NCBI RefSeq assembly: GCF_022695595.1
Contig: NZ_CP074380.1
Span: 5,196,001-5,260,000, forward strand
Source of the DNA: Streptomyces sp. MST-110588
GTDB lineage: Bacteria; Actinomycetota; Actinomycetes; Streptomycetales; Streptomycetaceae
Direction of reading: 5' to 3'
Length of the DNA: 64,000 nucleotides
Shown here one piece after another: positions 26,959 to 35,343 of the stretch; position 1 is the first letter of the stretch; each line of letters opens with the position of its first letter. The notes beneath the pieces are model-generated. The model had not been told where the DNA came from and ran no database searches. It saw nothing but the letters and a program-made list of their open reading frames with translations. Position numbers and translations under genes: made by a program.

Positions 26959-27954
26959 TCAGCCGGCTGCCGGGGTGGTGATCTTCTTGCCGTCCTTGGA
27001 GACGGCGAACCACAGGCCGCCCTTGCCCTGCCCCTTGATGTCGCCGGGCTGCCGGTCGCCGGTGAACCAGTAGACCGGCCAGCAGCCGACCGCGAGCTGC
27101 CGGGTGCCGTCCGGACGCGTGACCGTACTGATCAGCTTGGCGGCGACGCCGGAGAGCTTGGCCTTGTCGGCGGGCCGGGCCGGTTTCCAGGTGTCCAGGC
27201 ACGCGCCGACGCAGCCGAACCGCATCGGCCAGGCGCTGTCCTTGTTGAAGCGGTAGAGCGTACGGGCCTTGCCGTCCACGACGATCTCGCCGAGCCGGGG
27301 CTGGTCGAGGACCGAGACATCGGCCGGCGGCGCGGCACCGGCCTTCTTGCCGTCGGACGCCAGGGCGTTCCAGGTGCCGCCCACGCCGTGGCCCCTGGCC
27401 TGGCCGGGCCCGGTGTCCTTGGAGTAGCGGTACGCGGGCCAGCCGCCGACGGTGAGCTGTTTGGTCCCGTCGGCCCGTACGACCTGCCCGAGGGCGCCCG
27501 GGGCGATGCCGGGGGCGGCGGTGACGTCGGCGGCGGGGACCGGCGGCCAGACCGCGGCGCAGGCCCCGGCACAGGTCGCGCCGGACGGCTTGGCGGTGTC
27601 CTTGTCGAAGCGGTAGAGGGTCATGCCCTTGTCGTCGGTCACGACGGGGCCGAGCCCGGCGACCGCGCGCAGCGCGAGTGTCCCGGCCGGGGTGGCGGGG
27701 CGGGCGGGGGCGTCGGAGCCGTATCCGTCCGAGTCCGATCCCGATCCCGATCCCGAGGCCGGTCCCGAGGCCGGTCCCGAGGCCGGCCCCGAGGCCGAGC
27801 CGTATCCGTGGGCGCCGGAGTCCGCCTTGCTGCGCGCCGCGGGCTCGGCCGCGTCGTAGGAGGACGCGCCCCGGCCGGTGCTGCCGCAGGCGGCGGTCAG
27901 CGCCATGACGGAGGCCGCGACGGCGGCCACTCCCGCGTGATGACGGTTGCTCAT
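26959..27954 (-). CDS. SCO0930-type lipoprotein with four secreted repeats
   Basis: A 331-residue exported lipoprotein (lipobox TAAC near residue 23). A Gly/Ser/Ala-rich linker encoded by a 12-bp tandem repeat is followed by two pairs of the 'secreted repeat of unknown function' domain. Diagnostic blocks recur: KGMTLYRFDKDT, CAGACAAVWPPV, VRADGTKQLTVGGWPAYRYSKD, then again ARTLYRFNKD, CVGACLDTWKP and TRPDGTRQLAVGCWPVYWF. Paired cysteines in each repeat may form disulfides. The function of this family is not established. Confidence 0.93.
   Translation of the reverse strand: MSNRHHAGVAAVAASVMALTAACGSTGRGASSYDAAEPAARSKADSGAHGYGSASGPASGPASGPASGSGSGSDSDGYGSDAPARPATPAGTLALRAVAGLGPVVTDDKGMTLYRFDKDTAKPSGATCAGACAAVWPPVPAADVTAAPGIAPGALGQVVRADGTKQLTVGGWPAYRYSKDTGPGQARGHGVGGTWNALASDGKKAGAAPPADVSVLDQPRLGEIVVDGKARTLYRFNKDSAWPMRFGCVGACLDTWKPARPADKAKLSGVAAKLISTVTRPDGTRQLAVGCWPVYWFTGDRQPGDIKGQGKGGLWFAVSKDGKKITTPAAG
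27735..27800 (-). repeat. 6- and 12-bp tandem repeats in the lipoprotein linker
   Basis: On the + strand GATCCC is repeated, followed by about four copies of CCCGAGGCCGGT/C. They encode the (SG)n and (PASG)n linker of the SCO0930-type lipoprotein on the minus strand. Confidence 0.9.
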
Positions 27955-28221
27955 GTTCTCTCCCTGGTGGGCTTCGGCGTGTGGTGGTGGACGCCGTTGC
28001 TGCGGGGATACGAGGGCATGGCGGCAGGCGTTCAGCAGGGTCGGAGATTGTCATCCGGTGGCAAAAGCGGCGTCCGGTAGCTCAGTTACCGCCACTGAAC
28101 GCACAGCACCGTGTGAACCCTGTTCCCTTCCACCCCGGCACTGCGGTTACTCTTGGCGGACGACGCCGTACGGCATGACGGAACGGCGGTCACGACGCCG
28201 ATCACGGGGAAGGAGGCACGC

Positions 28222-28539
28222 GTGACGCACCGGACGCACCGCGTCATCGACGCATGGCGGCTGTCCGCCGGCGCCGCGTTCTTCCTGCTCGCCGGATTCC
28301 TGCTCGCGCAGAGCGCTCCGGCCTCCGGTCTCGCCGCCGCCGCGGCCACCGCCGCCGTCGTCCTGCTGTGCCGCGCCTTCCTCCTCGCGGCCCTCGCCCG
28401 GCCGGAGCCGCCGGGCCGTATCCGTACGGCGATCCGCGACCGGGAGCGCCGTACGGCGTTCCTGCCACAGCGTGATCCCGATGCCGCGGGCCGTCCGCGG
28501 CCCCGAGCGCCGGGCCGTCCCCTCCCGACGGCCGCGTAG
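28222..28539 (+). CDS. DUF6412-type small membrane protein
   Basis: A 105-residue protein with two hydrophobic helices (LSAGAAFFLLAGFLLAQ and GLAAAAATAAVVLLCRAFLLAALA) and a basic C-terminal tail (RTAIRDRERRTAFLPQ). GTG 28222 has a strong AAGGAGG site 5 nt upstream; longer starts at 28153 lack one. It precedes a YidC/Oxa1-type insertase by about 350 bp. The DUF6412 name is recalled from the family's usual pairing with YidC-like genes, not searched. Confidence 0.75.
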   Translation: MTHRTHRVIDAWRLSAGAAFFLLAGFLLAQSAPASGLAAAAATAAVVLLCRAFLLAALARPEPPGRIRTAIRDRERRTAFLPQRDPDAAGRPRPRAPGRPLPTAA

Positions 28540-28686
28540 GCGCTCCACCAGCCCTCAAGGCACCTGGCAACCGAAGCCGTTCGCAACCGAAGTCGCGCCC
28601 GGCGCACTCCGAGGCATCCCGGCGCAGCCCGGCGTCCGCACACCCGCGTGTACGCCCGCGCACCGCGGTCCCGCGCGCCGGCTCGG

Positions 28687-28760
28687 CCCGGTCTGTTCCG
28701 GTCTGATCCAGCCTGTTCCGGTCTGATCCGGTCCAGTTTCGGCCGGTCCGCTGCGGTCCG
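28687..28760 (+). repeat. Degenerate GGTCTGTTCC/GGTCTGATCC tandem repeats
   Basis: Between the DUF6412 and YidC-like genes, a roughly 9-20-bp pattern (CGGTCTGTTCCGGTCTGATC, then CAGCCTGTTCCGGTCTGATC, then CGGTCCAGTTTCGGCCGGTC) repeats about four times. This interval of 348 bp holds no other gene. Confidence 0.75.
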
Positions 28761-28887
28761 CTTCGGTTCGGTGAGAGGTGAGCCTCCGCAGTCCGTCACG
28801 CCGATTCCCCGGCTTCCCGGCCCTTGCGGCCTCTTCCGGGGACCTGCATCCGCTTTCCGGCACGACGAGACCCGTGGAGGGCTCACC

Positions 28888-29715
28888 ATGTCCGTTTTCT
28901 CCGCTCTCGGCGCTCTACTGACGTACGTCGCCGACGCACTCGACCCGCTGTTCGGCGCCTCGGCCACGGCCGCCGCCATCGTCCTGTTCACACTGTGCGT
29001 ACGGGCCGCGCTGCACCCGCTCGCCCGCGCATCCGCCCGCGGCGAAAAGGCCAGGACCGCACTGGCGCCGCGCATGGCCGAACTGCGGCGCAAGTACCGC
29101 AACGACCCCGAACGGTTGGCGAAAGAGGTGACCGCCCTCCACGCCGAGTCCGGCACCTCACCCCTGGCCGGCTGCCTGCCCACGCTGCTCCAACTGCCGG
29201 TCTTCTTCCTCATGTACCACCTCTTCTCCTCCGGCGACGGCGATCTGCTCGACCACACGCTGCTGGGCGCGCCACTGGGCGGGAACTGGGGGCAGGCGCT
29301 GGCGGACGGCGGGGTCTTCGGCCCGCACGGCCTGGTGTACCTGGCGCTGTTCGCGCTGGTCGCGGCGGTCGCGACCTGGAACTACCGGCGGTCGCGTACG
29401 ACCGTGGCAGCGGCTGCCCAGGCTTCGGCCCAGGCGTCGGCTCCGGCCCGAACCGCGCGCGGTGGTGACCCCGCGCCGTCCGTACCGGGCATGGCGGCCC
29501 TGACGAAGGTGATGCCGCTGCTGTCCTTCGGCACGCTGATCACGGTGGCCGTGGTGCCGCTGGCAGCCGGCCTGTACATGGTGACGACGACCACCTGGAC
29601 GGCCGTCGAGCGCGCCCTGCTCCACCGTGCCGGCACCTCGGAGACGAACCCGAAGCCGTCCAAGGACGTGAAGCCGTCCAAGGACGTGAAGAAGGCTGCC
29701 CCTACCTCCGGGTAA
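28888..29715 (+). CDS. YidC/Oxa1 family membrane insertase paralogue
   Basis: A 275-residue membrane protein of the YidC/Oxa1/Alb3 fold. An early helix carries the groove arginine (FTLCVRAALHPLARAS), a helical cytosolic hairpin reads MAELRRKYRNDPERLAKEV, and the block GCLPTLLQLPVFFLMYHLF follows, then three more helices. It is smaller than the main YidC and lacks its large periplasmic domain. The C-terminus repeats KPSKDV twice. GGAGG precedes ATG 28888. It probably inserts or folds a subset of membrane proteins. Confidence 0.9.
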   Translation: MSVFSALGALLTYVADALDPLFGASATAAAIVLFTLCVRAALHPLARASARGEKARTALAPRMAELRRKYRNDPERLAKEVTALHAESGTSPLAGCLPTLLQLPVFFLMYHLFSSGDGDLLDHTLLGAPLGGNWGQALADGGVFGPHGLVYLALFALVAAVATWNYRRSRTTVAAAAQASAQASAPARTARGGDPAPSVPGMAALTKVMPLLSFGTLITVAVVPLAAGLYMVTTTTWTAVERALLHRAGTSETNPKPSKDVKPSKDVKKAAPTSG

Positions 29716-29857
29716 CGGTCCAGTGCGTGAACGGGGCCTTGCGGTCCGGCCCCCGTTCACGGACGATCGTCCGCACCGCTCGATGGCCGTCCCCATCGGC
29801 CGGCCCGGGAGCCACCCGGGCCGATGACCGACCCTGCGACCAACGGGAGTGGAACGG

Positions 29858-30787
29858 ATGAAGCTGCTGCGTGTCGGAACGGCGGGGGCCGAACGCCCGG
29901 CGCTGCTCGACGGGGACGGCGTCCTGCGGGACCTGACCGGCCTGGTGCCGGACATCGACGGGGCGCTGCTCGCCGACGACGCGGCGCTGGCCCGCGTACG
30001 GTCCGCCGCCGCGTCCGGCCGACTGCCCGTACTGGACGCGGCGGCTGCGGCCGGAGCGGCCGGAGCGACCCGGCCCACCGCAGCCATTGGCGCCACCGGT
30101 GCCCCCGCAGCCGCCGGGCTGCGTACGGGCCCACCGGTGGCCCGTATCGGCAAGGTCGTGGGCATCGGCCTGAACTACCACGACCACGCCCGTGAGACCG
30201 GTGCGGCGGTCCCCGAGGAGCCGATCGTCTTCCTGAAGGCGCCGGACACGGTCGTCGGTCCGTACGACACGGTGCTGGTGCCCCGCGGCAGCCGGAAGAC
30301 CGACTGGGAGGCCGAACTCGCGGTCGTCATCGGCCGCACCGCCCGCTACCTGGAAACCGGCGAACAGGCGCTGGCCGCGGTCGCCGGCTACGCCGTGGCG
30401 CACGACGTGTCCGAGCGGGAGTTCCAGATCGAGCGCGGCGGCCAGTGGGACAAGGGGAAGAACTGCGAGACGTTCAATCCGCTGGGGCCGTGGCTGGTGA
30501 CGGCCGACGAGGTGCCCGACCCGCAGGCCCTGGGCGTACGGCTGTGGGTCAACGGCGAACTGCGGCAGGACGGGAACACCGCGGAGCAGATCTTCCCGGT
30601 CGCGGAGGTCGTCCGCCACCTGAGTCACTTCATGACGCTCCGTCCGGGCGATGTCATCAACACCGGCACCCCGGCGGGCGTGGCGATGGGACAGCCGGAG
30701 CCCAAGCCGTATCTGCGGGCGGGTGACGTCGTGGAGCTGGAGATCGACGGCCTGGGCCGGCAACGGCAGGAACTGAGGAACGCCTGA
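29858..30787 (+). CDS. Fumarylacetoacetate hydrolase family protein
   Basis: A 309-residue FAH-fold enzyme. The catalytic C-terminal domain has KVVGIGLNYHDHARETG, PIVFLKAPDTVVGPYDTV, the metal ligands in DWEAELAVVIG, and VAHDVSEREFQ. Ending DVINTGTPAGVAMG and LRAGDVVELEIDGLG is typical. Family members hydrolyse or decarboxylate 2-oxo acids in aromatic catabolism; the substrate is not evident. An Ala/Gly-rich insert (about residues 63-85) separates the N-terminal cap from the catalytic domain. GGGAG 9 nt upstream supports ATG 29858 over GTG 29849. Confidence 0.93.
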   Translation: MKLLRVGTAGAERPALLDGDGVLRDLTGLVPDIDGALLADDAALARVRSAAASGRLPVLDAAAAAGAAGATRPTAAIGATGAPAAAGLRTGPPVARIGKVVGIGLNYHDHARETGAAVPEEPIVFLKAPDTVVGPYDTVLVPRGSRKTDWEAELAVVIGRTARYLETGEQALAAVAGYAVAHDVSEREFQIERGGQWDKGKNCETFNPLGPWLVTADEVPDPQALGVRLWVNGELRQDGNTAEQIFPVAEVVRHLSHFMTLRPGDVINTGTPAGVAMGQPEPKPYLRAGDVVELEIDGLGRQRQELRNA

Positions 30788-30838
30788 CGCGCGCCTCCGC
30801 AGGACCCTGCGCATCCCGCCCCGTCGTTCCTCTCCGCC

Positions 30839-31390
30839 CTATCCTTCTCCTTCTCCTTCGGAGGCCGCAAAGCGCTCCAGGCCCTGGACGACCAGCGCGT
30901 GGTCCTCGTCCTGGGACAGGCCGGACACCGCGACGGCGCCGACCACCCCCGTGCCGCGCAGCCGGATCGGGAAGGCCCCGCCGTACGCGGCATAGCGGTC
31001 CGGGTCCAGCCGCGAGGACGCCTCGAACGTACGGCCCTTGGCCCGGAAGCGGGCGCCGACCAGGTACGAGGACTCGGCGTAGCGCTCGACGACCCGGCAC
31101 TTGCGGGTGATCCAGGCGTCGTTGTCGGCGGAGGTGCCGGGCAGTGCGCAGTGGAAGAGCAGTTGGGCGCCGCGCCGTACGGCGACGGTGACCGCCGCGC
31201 CGCGCTCGCGTGCCATGTCCACCAGCAGGCAGCCGAGCCGCCAGGCGTCCTCGTTGCTGAAGGAGTCCAGGACCAGCCGCCGTTCCTGCGCCTCCAGCTC
31301 CCGTACCTGCTCCAGCGCCTCGCGCGTACCGCCGCTTCCCGTGCTCGTACTGTCGGTTCCCGCGCTCACGCCACCAGCTCCTGCGCTCAC
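30839..31390 (-). CDS. UPF0303 / heme-degrading-domain-like protein
   Basis: A 183-residue protein. After a Ser/Gly-rich head (two SAGxGG repeats) comes a UPF0303 domain: ALEQVRELEAQERRLVLDSFSNEDAWRLG, VAVRRGAQLLFHCALPG, NDAWITRKCRVVERY, and PDRYAAYGGAFPIR. This family is related to HbpS/GlcG-like proteins annotated as heme-degrading, with weak experimental support. The GTG at 31390 overlaps the stop of the upstream Gfo/Idh/MocA gene (GTGA), so both are co-translated and under the operator at 32577. Confidence 0.88.
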   Translation of the reverse strand: MSAGAGGVSAGTDSTSTGSGGTREALEQVRELEAQERRLVLDSFSNEDAWRLGCLLVDMARERGAAVTVAVRRGAQLLFHCALPGTSADNDAWITRKCRVVERYAESSYLVGARFRAKGRTFEASSRLDPDRYAAYGGAFPIRLRGTGVVGAVAVSGLSQDEDHALVVQGLERFAASEGEGEG

Positions 31391-32571
31391 GCCGCCGTCA
31401 CCTCCTCGATGCGCACCGTACGGCCCTCGGCGGCGGAGATCTTCGCCGCTTCCAGCACGCGCAGGGTGGCCGCGGCCTCGGTCGCTGTCACCGGCGGGCG
31501 CCCGCCGGTGCGCAGTGCCTCGGCGACGGCGGCGTAGTAGGCGGGGTAGTCGCCCGGCAGCGTGGGAACGGGCCGTACGCCCTCCGGCTCCGCCGCGGCA
31601 CCTCCCGCACCCTGGGAAGTGCCCCCGCCCTGGGCGGCGTCCTGTGTGGTGCCGCCGGCCCCGATCCAGCCCCACGCCGACTCCGGCTCCACGCCCCAGT
31701 CGTCCCGGTCCGCGCCCGGCCGCAGGCCCGCGCGCAGTGCCGCCTCCTGGGGATCCAGGCCGTACTTCACATATCCGGCCGAGCTGCCCAGTACGCGAAA
31801 GCGCGGCCCGAGCTGGGCGGTGGTGGCGCTGACCCACAGGTGGGAACGGACGCCGCCGGTGTGGGTGATGGCGATGAAGGTGTCGTCGTCGGCCTCGGCA
31901 CCGGGCCGGCGTACGTCGGACTCGGCGTAGACGGAGGCGGCCGGGCCGAAGAGGGTCAGCGCCTGGTCGGCGACGTGGCTCCCCAGGTCGTACAGCAGAC
32001 CGCCGATCTCGGCCGGGTCACCGGACTCGCGCCAGCCGCCCTTGGGGCGCGGACGCCAGCGCTCGAAGCGCGACTCGAAGCGCTGGACGGTGCCGAGCGC
32101 CCCGTCGGCGAGGAGCTTGCGCACCGTACGGAAGTCGTTGTCCCAGCGGCGGTTGTGGAAGACGGAGAGCAGCAGGCCACGGCTGTCGGCGAGGGCGGCC
32201 AGGTGCTCGGCCTCGGCGGCGGTGGCGGCCAGCGGCTTGTCGACGACGACCGGCAGCCCGGCCTCCAGGGCGGCGGTCGCCAGCGCGACATGCGTCTTGT
32301 TGGGGGAGGCGATCACGACCAGATCCAGGTCGGCGGCCCGTGCGAGGAGGGCCTCGGCGGAATCGGCCGTACGGACCTGAGGGTGCTCGGCACGCGCCTG
32401 GGCCTGGCGCTCGGGGTTGCCGGTGGAGACGGTGTCCAGGACCAGGCCGTCGGTGGCGGCGATCAGCGGGGCGTGGAAGACCGAGCCGGCCAGGCCGTAG
32501 CCGATGAGGCCGACGCGCAGCGGACGGTGGGTCGCGGCGGGGGAGCCGGGGAGGCCGGGGGAGTCGCTCAT
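31387..32571 (-). CDS. Gfo/Idh/MocA family NAD(P)-dependent oxidoreductase
   Basis: A 394-residue dehydrogenase. The N-terminal Rossmann fold has RVGLIGYGLAGSVFHAPLI (nucleotide binding) and the EKP-like VVVDKPLAAT. The C-terminal substrate domain has GGLLYDLGSHVADQAL with the catalytic His. Sugar or cyclitol oxidation is expected. A Gly/Gln/Ala-rich insertion (about residues 305-330) is unusual. ATG 32571 has no ribosome site but a promoter whose -10 ends 6 nt upstream, so it is probably leaderless. The ROK regulator is divergent. Confidence 0.93.
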   Translation of the reverse strand: MSDSPGLPGSPAATHRPLRVGLIGYGLAGSVFHAPLIAATDGLVLDTVSTGNPERQAQARAEHPQVRTADSAEALLARAADLDLVVIASPNKTHVALATAALEAGLPVVVDKPLAATAAEAEHLAALADSRGLLLSVFHNRRWDNDFRTVRKLLADGALGTVQRFESRFERWRPRPKGGWRESGDPAEIGGLLYDLGSHVADQALTLFGPAASVYAESDVRRPGAEADDDTFIAITHTGGVRSHLWVSATTAQLGPRFRVLGSSAGYVKYGLDPQEAALRAGLRPGADRDDWGVEPESAWGWIGAGGTTQDAAQGGGTSQGAGGAAAEPEGVRPVPTLPGDYPAYYAAVAEALRTGGRPPVTATEAAATLRVLEAAKISAAEGRTVRIEEVTAA

Positions 32572-32576
32572 GAAAC

Positions 32577-32603
32577 CACTTAAGCAACGCTGTTGCCAAA
32601 GTG
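32577..32603. promoter_or_regulatory. 27-bp perfect palindrome, ROK operator
   Basis: CACTT-AA-GCAAC-GCT-GTTGC-CA-AAGTG: both 5-bp arm pairs match exactly around a 3-bp centre. It fills the gap between the divergent oxidoreductase and ROK genes. It overlaps the -35 of the ROK promoter and the spacer and -10 of the oxidoreductase promoter, so binding would shut both. Confidence 0.88.
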
Positions 32604-32606
32604 CAA
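32578..32606 (-). promoter_or_regulatory. Promoter of the oxidoreductase-UPF0303 operon
   Basis: On the minus strand TTGCAC (-35), a 17-bp spacer and TTAAGT (-10) are followed by 6 nt and then ATG 32571. This implies a leaderless transcript. The spacer and the -10 hexamer lie within the operator. Confidence 0.65.
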
Positions 32607-32620
32607 GCGATGCGGACAAT
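32593..32620 (+). promoter_or_regulatory. Promoter of the ROK gene
   Basis: TTGCCA (-35), a 16-bp spacer and GACAAT (-10) end 6 nt before ATG 32627. GGAGG lies only 1 nt from the start codon, too near to act as a ribosome site, so leaderless translation is likely. The -35 overlaps the palindrome. Confidence 0.65.
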
Positions 32621-32626
32621 GGAGGC

Positions 32627-33907
32627 ATGACCAGCGGAAATCCCGGCGAGCAGCACGCCGACAGCCTCGGCGGTGACCACACGGGTGCGCGCGTCGGCAC
32701 CTCCCGGGGCGGCCCCCGAGGCAACGCCCGTCCCGGCGGGGCCAACCTCCCCGCGCTGCGTGACCACAACACCGCGCTGGTGCTCGGGCTGCTCCGCGCG
32801 GCGGGCCCGCAGGGCGTCAGCAGGCTGGAGCTGGCCGAGCACGCCGGCCTGACCCCGCAGGCCGTCAGCAAGATCACCGCCCGGCTGCGGGAGGCCGGCC
32901 TGGCCGCCGAGGCGGGCCGCCGGGCCTCCACCGGCGGCAAGCCGCGTACGGTGCTGCGCCTGGTCCCCGGCGCCCGGCACGCCGTCGGTCTGCACCTGGA
33001 CCGCGACGAGAGCACCGCCGTCCTCGCCGACCTCGCGGGCGAACCCGTCGCCGTCCGCACCGACCCGCTCGCCTTCGGCGCGGGCGCCGAAACGGTCCTG
33101 GACGCCATCACCCGTCAGGTCGACGCCTTGCTCACCACCGCCACTGCCGCCTCCGTGTCCGCCTCCACCGCACCCGCACCCGGATCCGGATCCGGTCGTG
33201 CCCCCCACCTGCTCGGCGTCGGGGTCGCCGCTCCCGGCCCGCTGGACCACGAGGCGGGGATGCTGCACCGCGTGACGGGATTCCCGCAGTGGGACGGCTT
33301 TCCGCTGCGCGACGCGCTCGCCGCCCGGCTCGGCCTGCCCGTGGTGCTCGACAAGGACACCAACGCGGCGGCCCTCGGCCCGGCCCAGCGGGAGCACGGC
33401 GGCGGCTCGTTCGCCTACCTCCACCTGGGTACGGGGCTGGGCGCCGGGCTCGTCCTGAACGGGACCCTGTACCGGGGCGTACGGACCGGCGCGGGGGAGT
33501 TCGGCCATCAGGTCCTCCACCTGGACGGCCCGCCGTGCGACTGCGGCAAGCGCGGCTGTGTGGAGGCGCTGTGCCTGGCGGCGGTGGCACGCGGTGATCT
33601 GACGGAGGCGGCCCGCGTCCTGGGGGTGGCGGCGGCGAACCTGGTGGAACTCCTGGACATCGACCGGGTGCTGCTCGGCGGCCGTACGGTACTGGCCCAC
33701 CCCAGCCCGTTCCTGCGGGGCGTCGAGGCGGCCCTGGCCGACCGCGCCCGTACGCGAGGCGGAGCCACCGGCCGTACGGTCCCGACCGCCCTGGCCCCCG
33801 GCGGCCCGCGCGCGGTGGCCGACGGCGCCGCCCACCTCGTCCTTTCCGCCCTCTTCACCGGCTCGCCCGCATCCTTCGCCGCCGCATCCTTCGCCGCCGC
33901 CCCCTGA
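32627..33907 (+). CDS. ROK family transcriptional regulator
   Basis: A 426-residue repressor. A disordered head of about 35 residues precedes a winged helix (VSRLELAEHAGLTPQAVSKITARLREAGL). A ROK sugar-kinase-like domain then runs from about residue 100, with KDTNAAALG, HLGTGLGAGLVLNG, and the zinc motif GHQVLHLDGPPCDCGKRGC (His and three Cys). Phosphate-binding loops are partly degraded, consistent with a sensor instead of a kinase. A 30-residue Ala/Ser/Thr insertion lies near residue 170. It probably represses itself and the divergent oxidoreductase operon, with a sugar as inducer (inference). Confidence 0.92.
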   Translation: MTSGNPGEQHADSLGGDHTGARVGTSRGGPRGNARPGGANLPALRDHNTALVLGLLRAAGPQGVSRLELAEHAGLTPQAVSKITARLREAGLAAEAGRRASTGGKPRTVLRLVPGARHAVGLHLDRDESTAVLADLAGEPVAVRTDPLAFGAGAETVLDAITRQVDALLTTATAASVSASTAPAPGSGSGRAPHLLGVGVAAPGPLDHEAGMLHRVTGFPQWDGFPLRDALAARLGLPVVLDKDTNAAALGPAQREHGGGSFAYLHLGTGLGAGLVLNGTLYRGVRTGAGEFGHQVLHLDGPPCDCGKRGCVEALCLAAVARGDLTEAARVLGVAAANLVELLDIDRVLLGGRTVLAHPSPFLRGVEAALADRARTRGGATGRTVPTALAPGGPRAVADGAAHLVLSALFTGSPASFAAASFAAAP

Positions 33908-34035
33908 CCGGCCGCCTCGGAAACGTTCGCAGTCCCACCATTGCCCCGAACGAGTGGTGGGCCCGGGGACCAGCCACCTGCCACCACCTCCGGGCCACCG
34001 GGCAGACGCGCTACGGCGCCCCGGGCAAGCCGACC

Positions 34036-34815
34036 TCAGACGCGGTCGACCAGGTCCGCGATGGAGTCCACGACCGTCGTCGGCCGGTACGGATAGCGGT
34101 CGATGTCGCTCACCGTCGTCAGCCCGGTCAGCACCAGGAACGTCTCCATGCCGGCCTCCAGCCCGGCCAGCACGTCCGTGTCCATCCGGTCCCCGATCAT
34201 GGCCGAGGTCTCCGAGTGCGCGCCCAGGACGTTCAGAGCCGTCCTCATCATCAGCGGATTCGGCTTTCCGATGAAGTACGGCTCCTTCCCCGTGGCCTTC
34301 GTGATCAGCGCGGCCACGGAGCCCGTCGCCGGCAGTGCCCCATCCGGAGAGGGGCCGGTGTTGTCGGGATTCGTCGCGATGAACCGGGCACCGTCGTTGA
34401 TCAGCCGGATCGCCTTGGTCAGCGCCTCGAACGAATAGGTCCGCGTCTCTCCCAGAATGACGAAATCGGGGTCGGCGTCGGACAGCACATAACCGGCGTC
34501 GTGCAGGGCCGTGGTCAGTCCGGCCTCACCGATGACGTACGCGGTACCGCCGGGGTGCTGGTCGTCGAGGAACGCGGCCGTCGCCAGCGCCGACGTCCAA
34601 ATGGACTCCGCGGGCACGTCCAGGCCGATGCGGTTCAGCCGGGCGTGCAGATCGCGCGGGGTATAGATGGAGTTGTTGGTCAGTACGAGGAAGGGCTTGC
34701 CGGATTCACGGAGCCGCTTGATGAAGGTGTCGGCACCGGGCACGGGAATGCCCTCGTGCATCAGCACCCCGTCCATGTCGGTGAGCCACGATTCGATCGG
34801 CTTGCGTTCAGTCAT
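34036..34815 (-). CDS. HAD-IIA family phosphatase (NagD-like)
   Basis: A 259-residue cytosolic phosphatase. Motif I is WLTDMDGVLMHEG (Asp nucleophile and acid/base), motif II is VLTNNSIYTPRDL, the C2 cap follows, Lys is in FIGKPNPLMM, and motif IV is GDRMDTDVLAGLEAGM. This is the NagD/p-nitrophenyl phosphatase pattern, acting on nucleotide or sugar phosphates. AGGAG is 10 nt before ATG 34815; the GTG/ATG start at 34845 lacks this. No dre box was seen, so a link to the nag genes is not supported. Confidence 0.94.
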   Translation of the reverse strand: MTERKPIESWLTDMDGVLMHEGIPVPGADTFIKRLRESGKPFLVLTNNSIYTPRDLHARLNRIGLDVPAESIWTSALATAAFLDDQHPGGTAYVIGEAGLTTALHDAGYVLSDADPDFVILGETRTYSFEALTKAIRLINDGARFIATNPDNTGPSPDGALPATGSVAALITKATGKEPYFIGKPNPLMMRTALNVLGAHSETSAMIGDRMDTDVLAGLEAGMETFLVLTGLTTVSDIDRYPYRPTTVVDSIADLVDRV

Positions 34816-35010
34816 GGGGGCCGACTCCTGCCTTGCGGTGACCATGGGATGCCCATGCTATTCATTCCGCCTGGCATCCGGATCTCCGCGCGAGAGGCAA
34901 TGCCGAAGCCGGTCAGCTCCGTCCCGCCCCGCCCCGCGCCCCCACGCGAGACCCCGCGTCACCGCCCGGATTCCGGGGACGTCAGGACGCGGACACCCCT
35001 CCGTTCACGC

Positions 35011-35343
35011 TCAACCGCCGTAGGGGGAGAAGAAATGAAGCCGCACCGCCAGCCCCAGGAGCATGGCAAGGGGCGGTACGTACCACCAGGTCCGCAGCCT
35101 CCGTGTCTTCACGAAAGGAAGTGTGAGGGCGAGGCAGACGACGGCCCAGCCGATTCCGAGGTTGCCGATGAACGTGAACTTCGAAGCCGCGTCGAATTCA
35201 ACAGCGTCGCCACCGCGGGGCATGAGCTGGACCAGCGTGACGAAGGCCAGTGGGACCTCGGCCACAACCAGGAGGCACGCTCCCAACCAGGTGCCGACGC
35301 GCAGCCTGCCGTAGGTGCTTTCGGGGCGGGTGGGCGTCGTCAC
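35011..35343 (-). CDS. Small integral membrane protein, 110 aa
   Basis: Three hydrophobic segments (LGACLLVVAEVPLAFVTLVQ; FIGNLGIGWAVVCLALTLPF; WWYVPPLAMLLGLAVRL) joined by short loops and ending FFSPYGG. The GTG at 35343 follows no strong ribosome site. Codon bias is slightly below the neighbourhood and its surroundings are unusually AT-rich, as is the adjacent 34850-35500 stretch. No family is recognised. Confidence 0.65.
   Translation of the reverse strand: MTTPTRPESTYGRLRVGTWLGACLLVVAEVPLAFVTLVQLMPRGGDAVEFDAASKFTFIGNLGIGWAVVCLALTLPFVKTRRLRTWWYVPPLAMLLGLAVRLHFFSPYGG

Noticed and set aside
34036..34815. Link of the NagD-like phosphatase to GlcNAc metabolism
   Set aside because: The name is historical; no dre box or nag gene adjoins it here.
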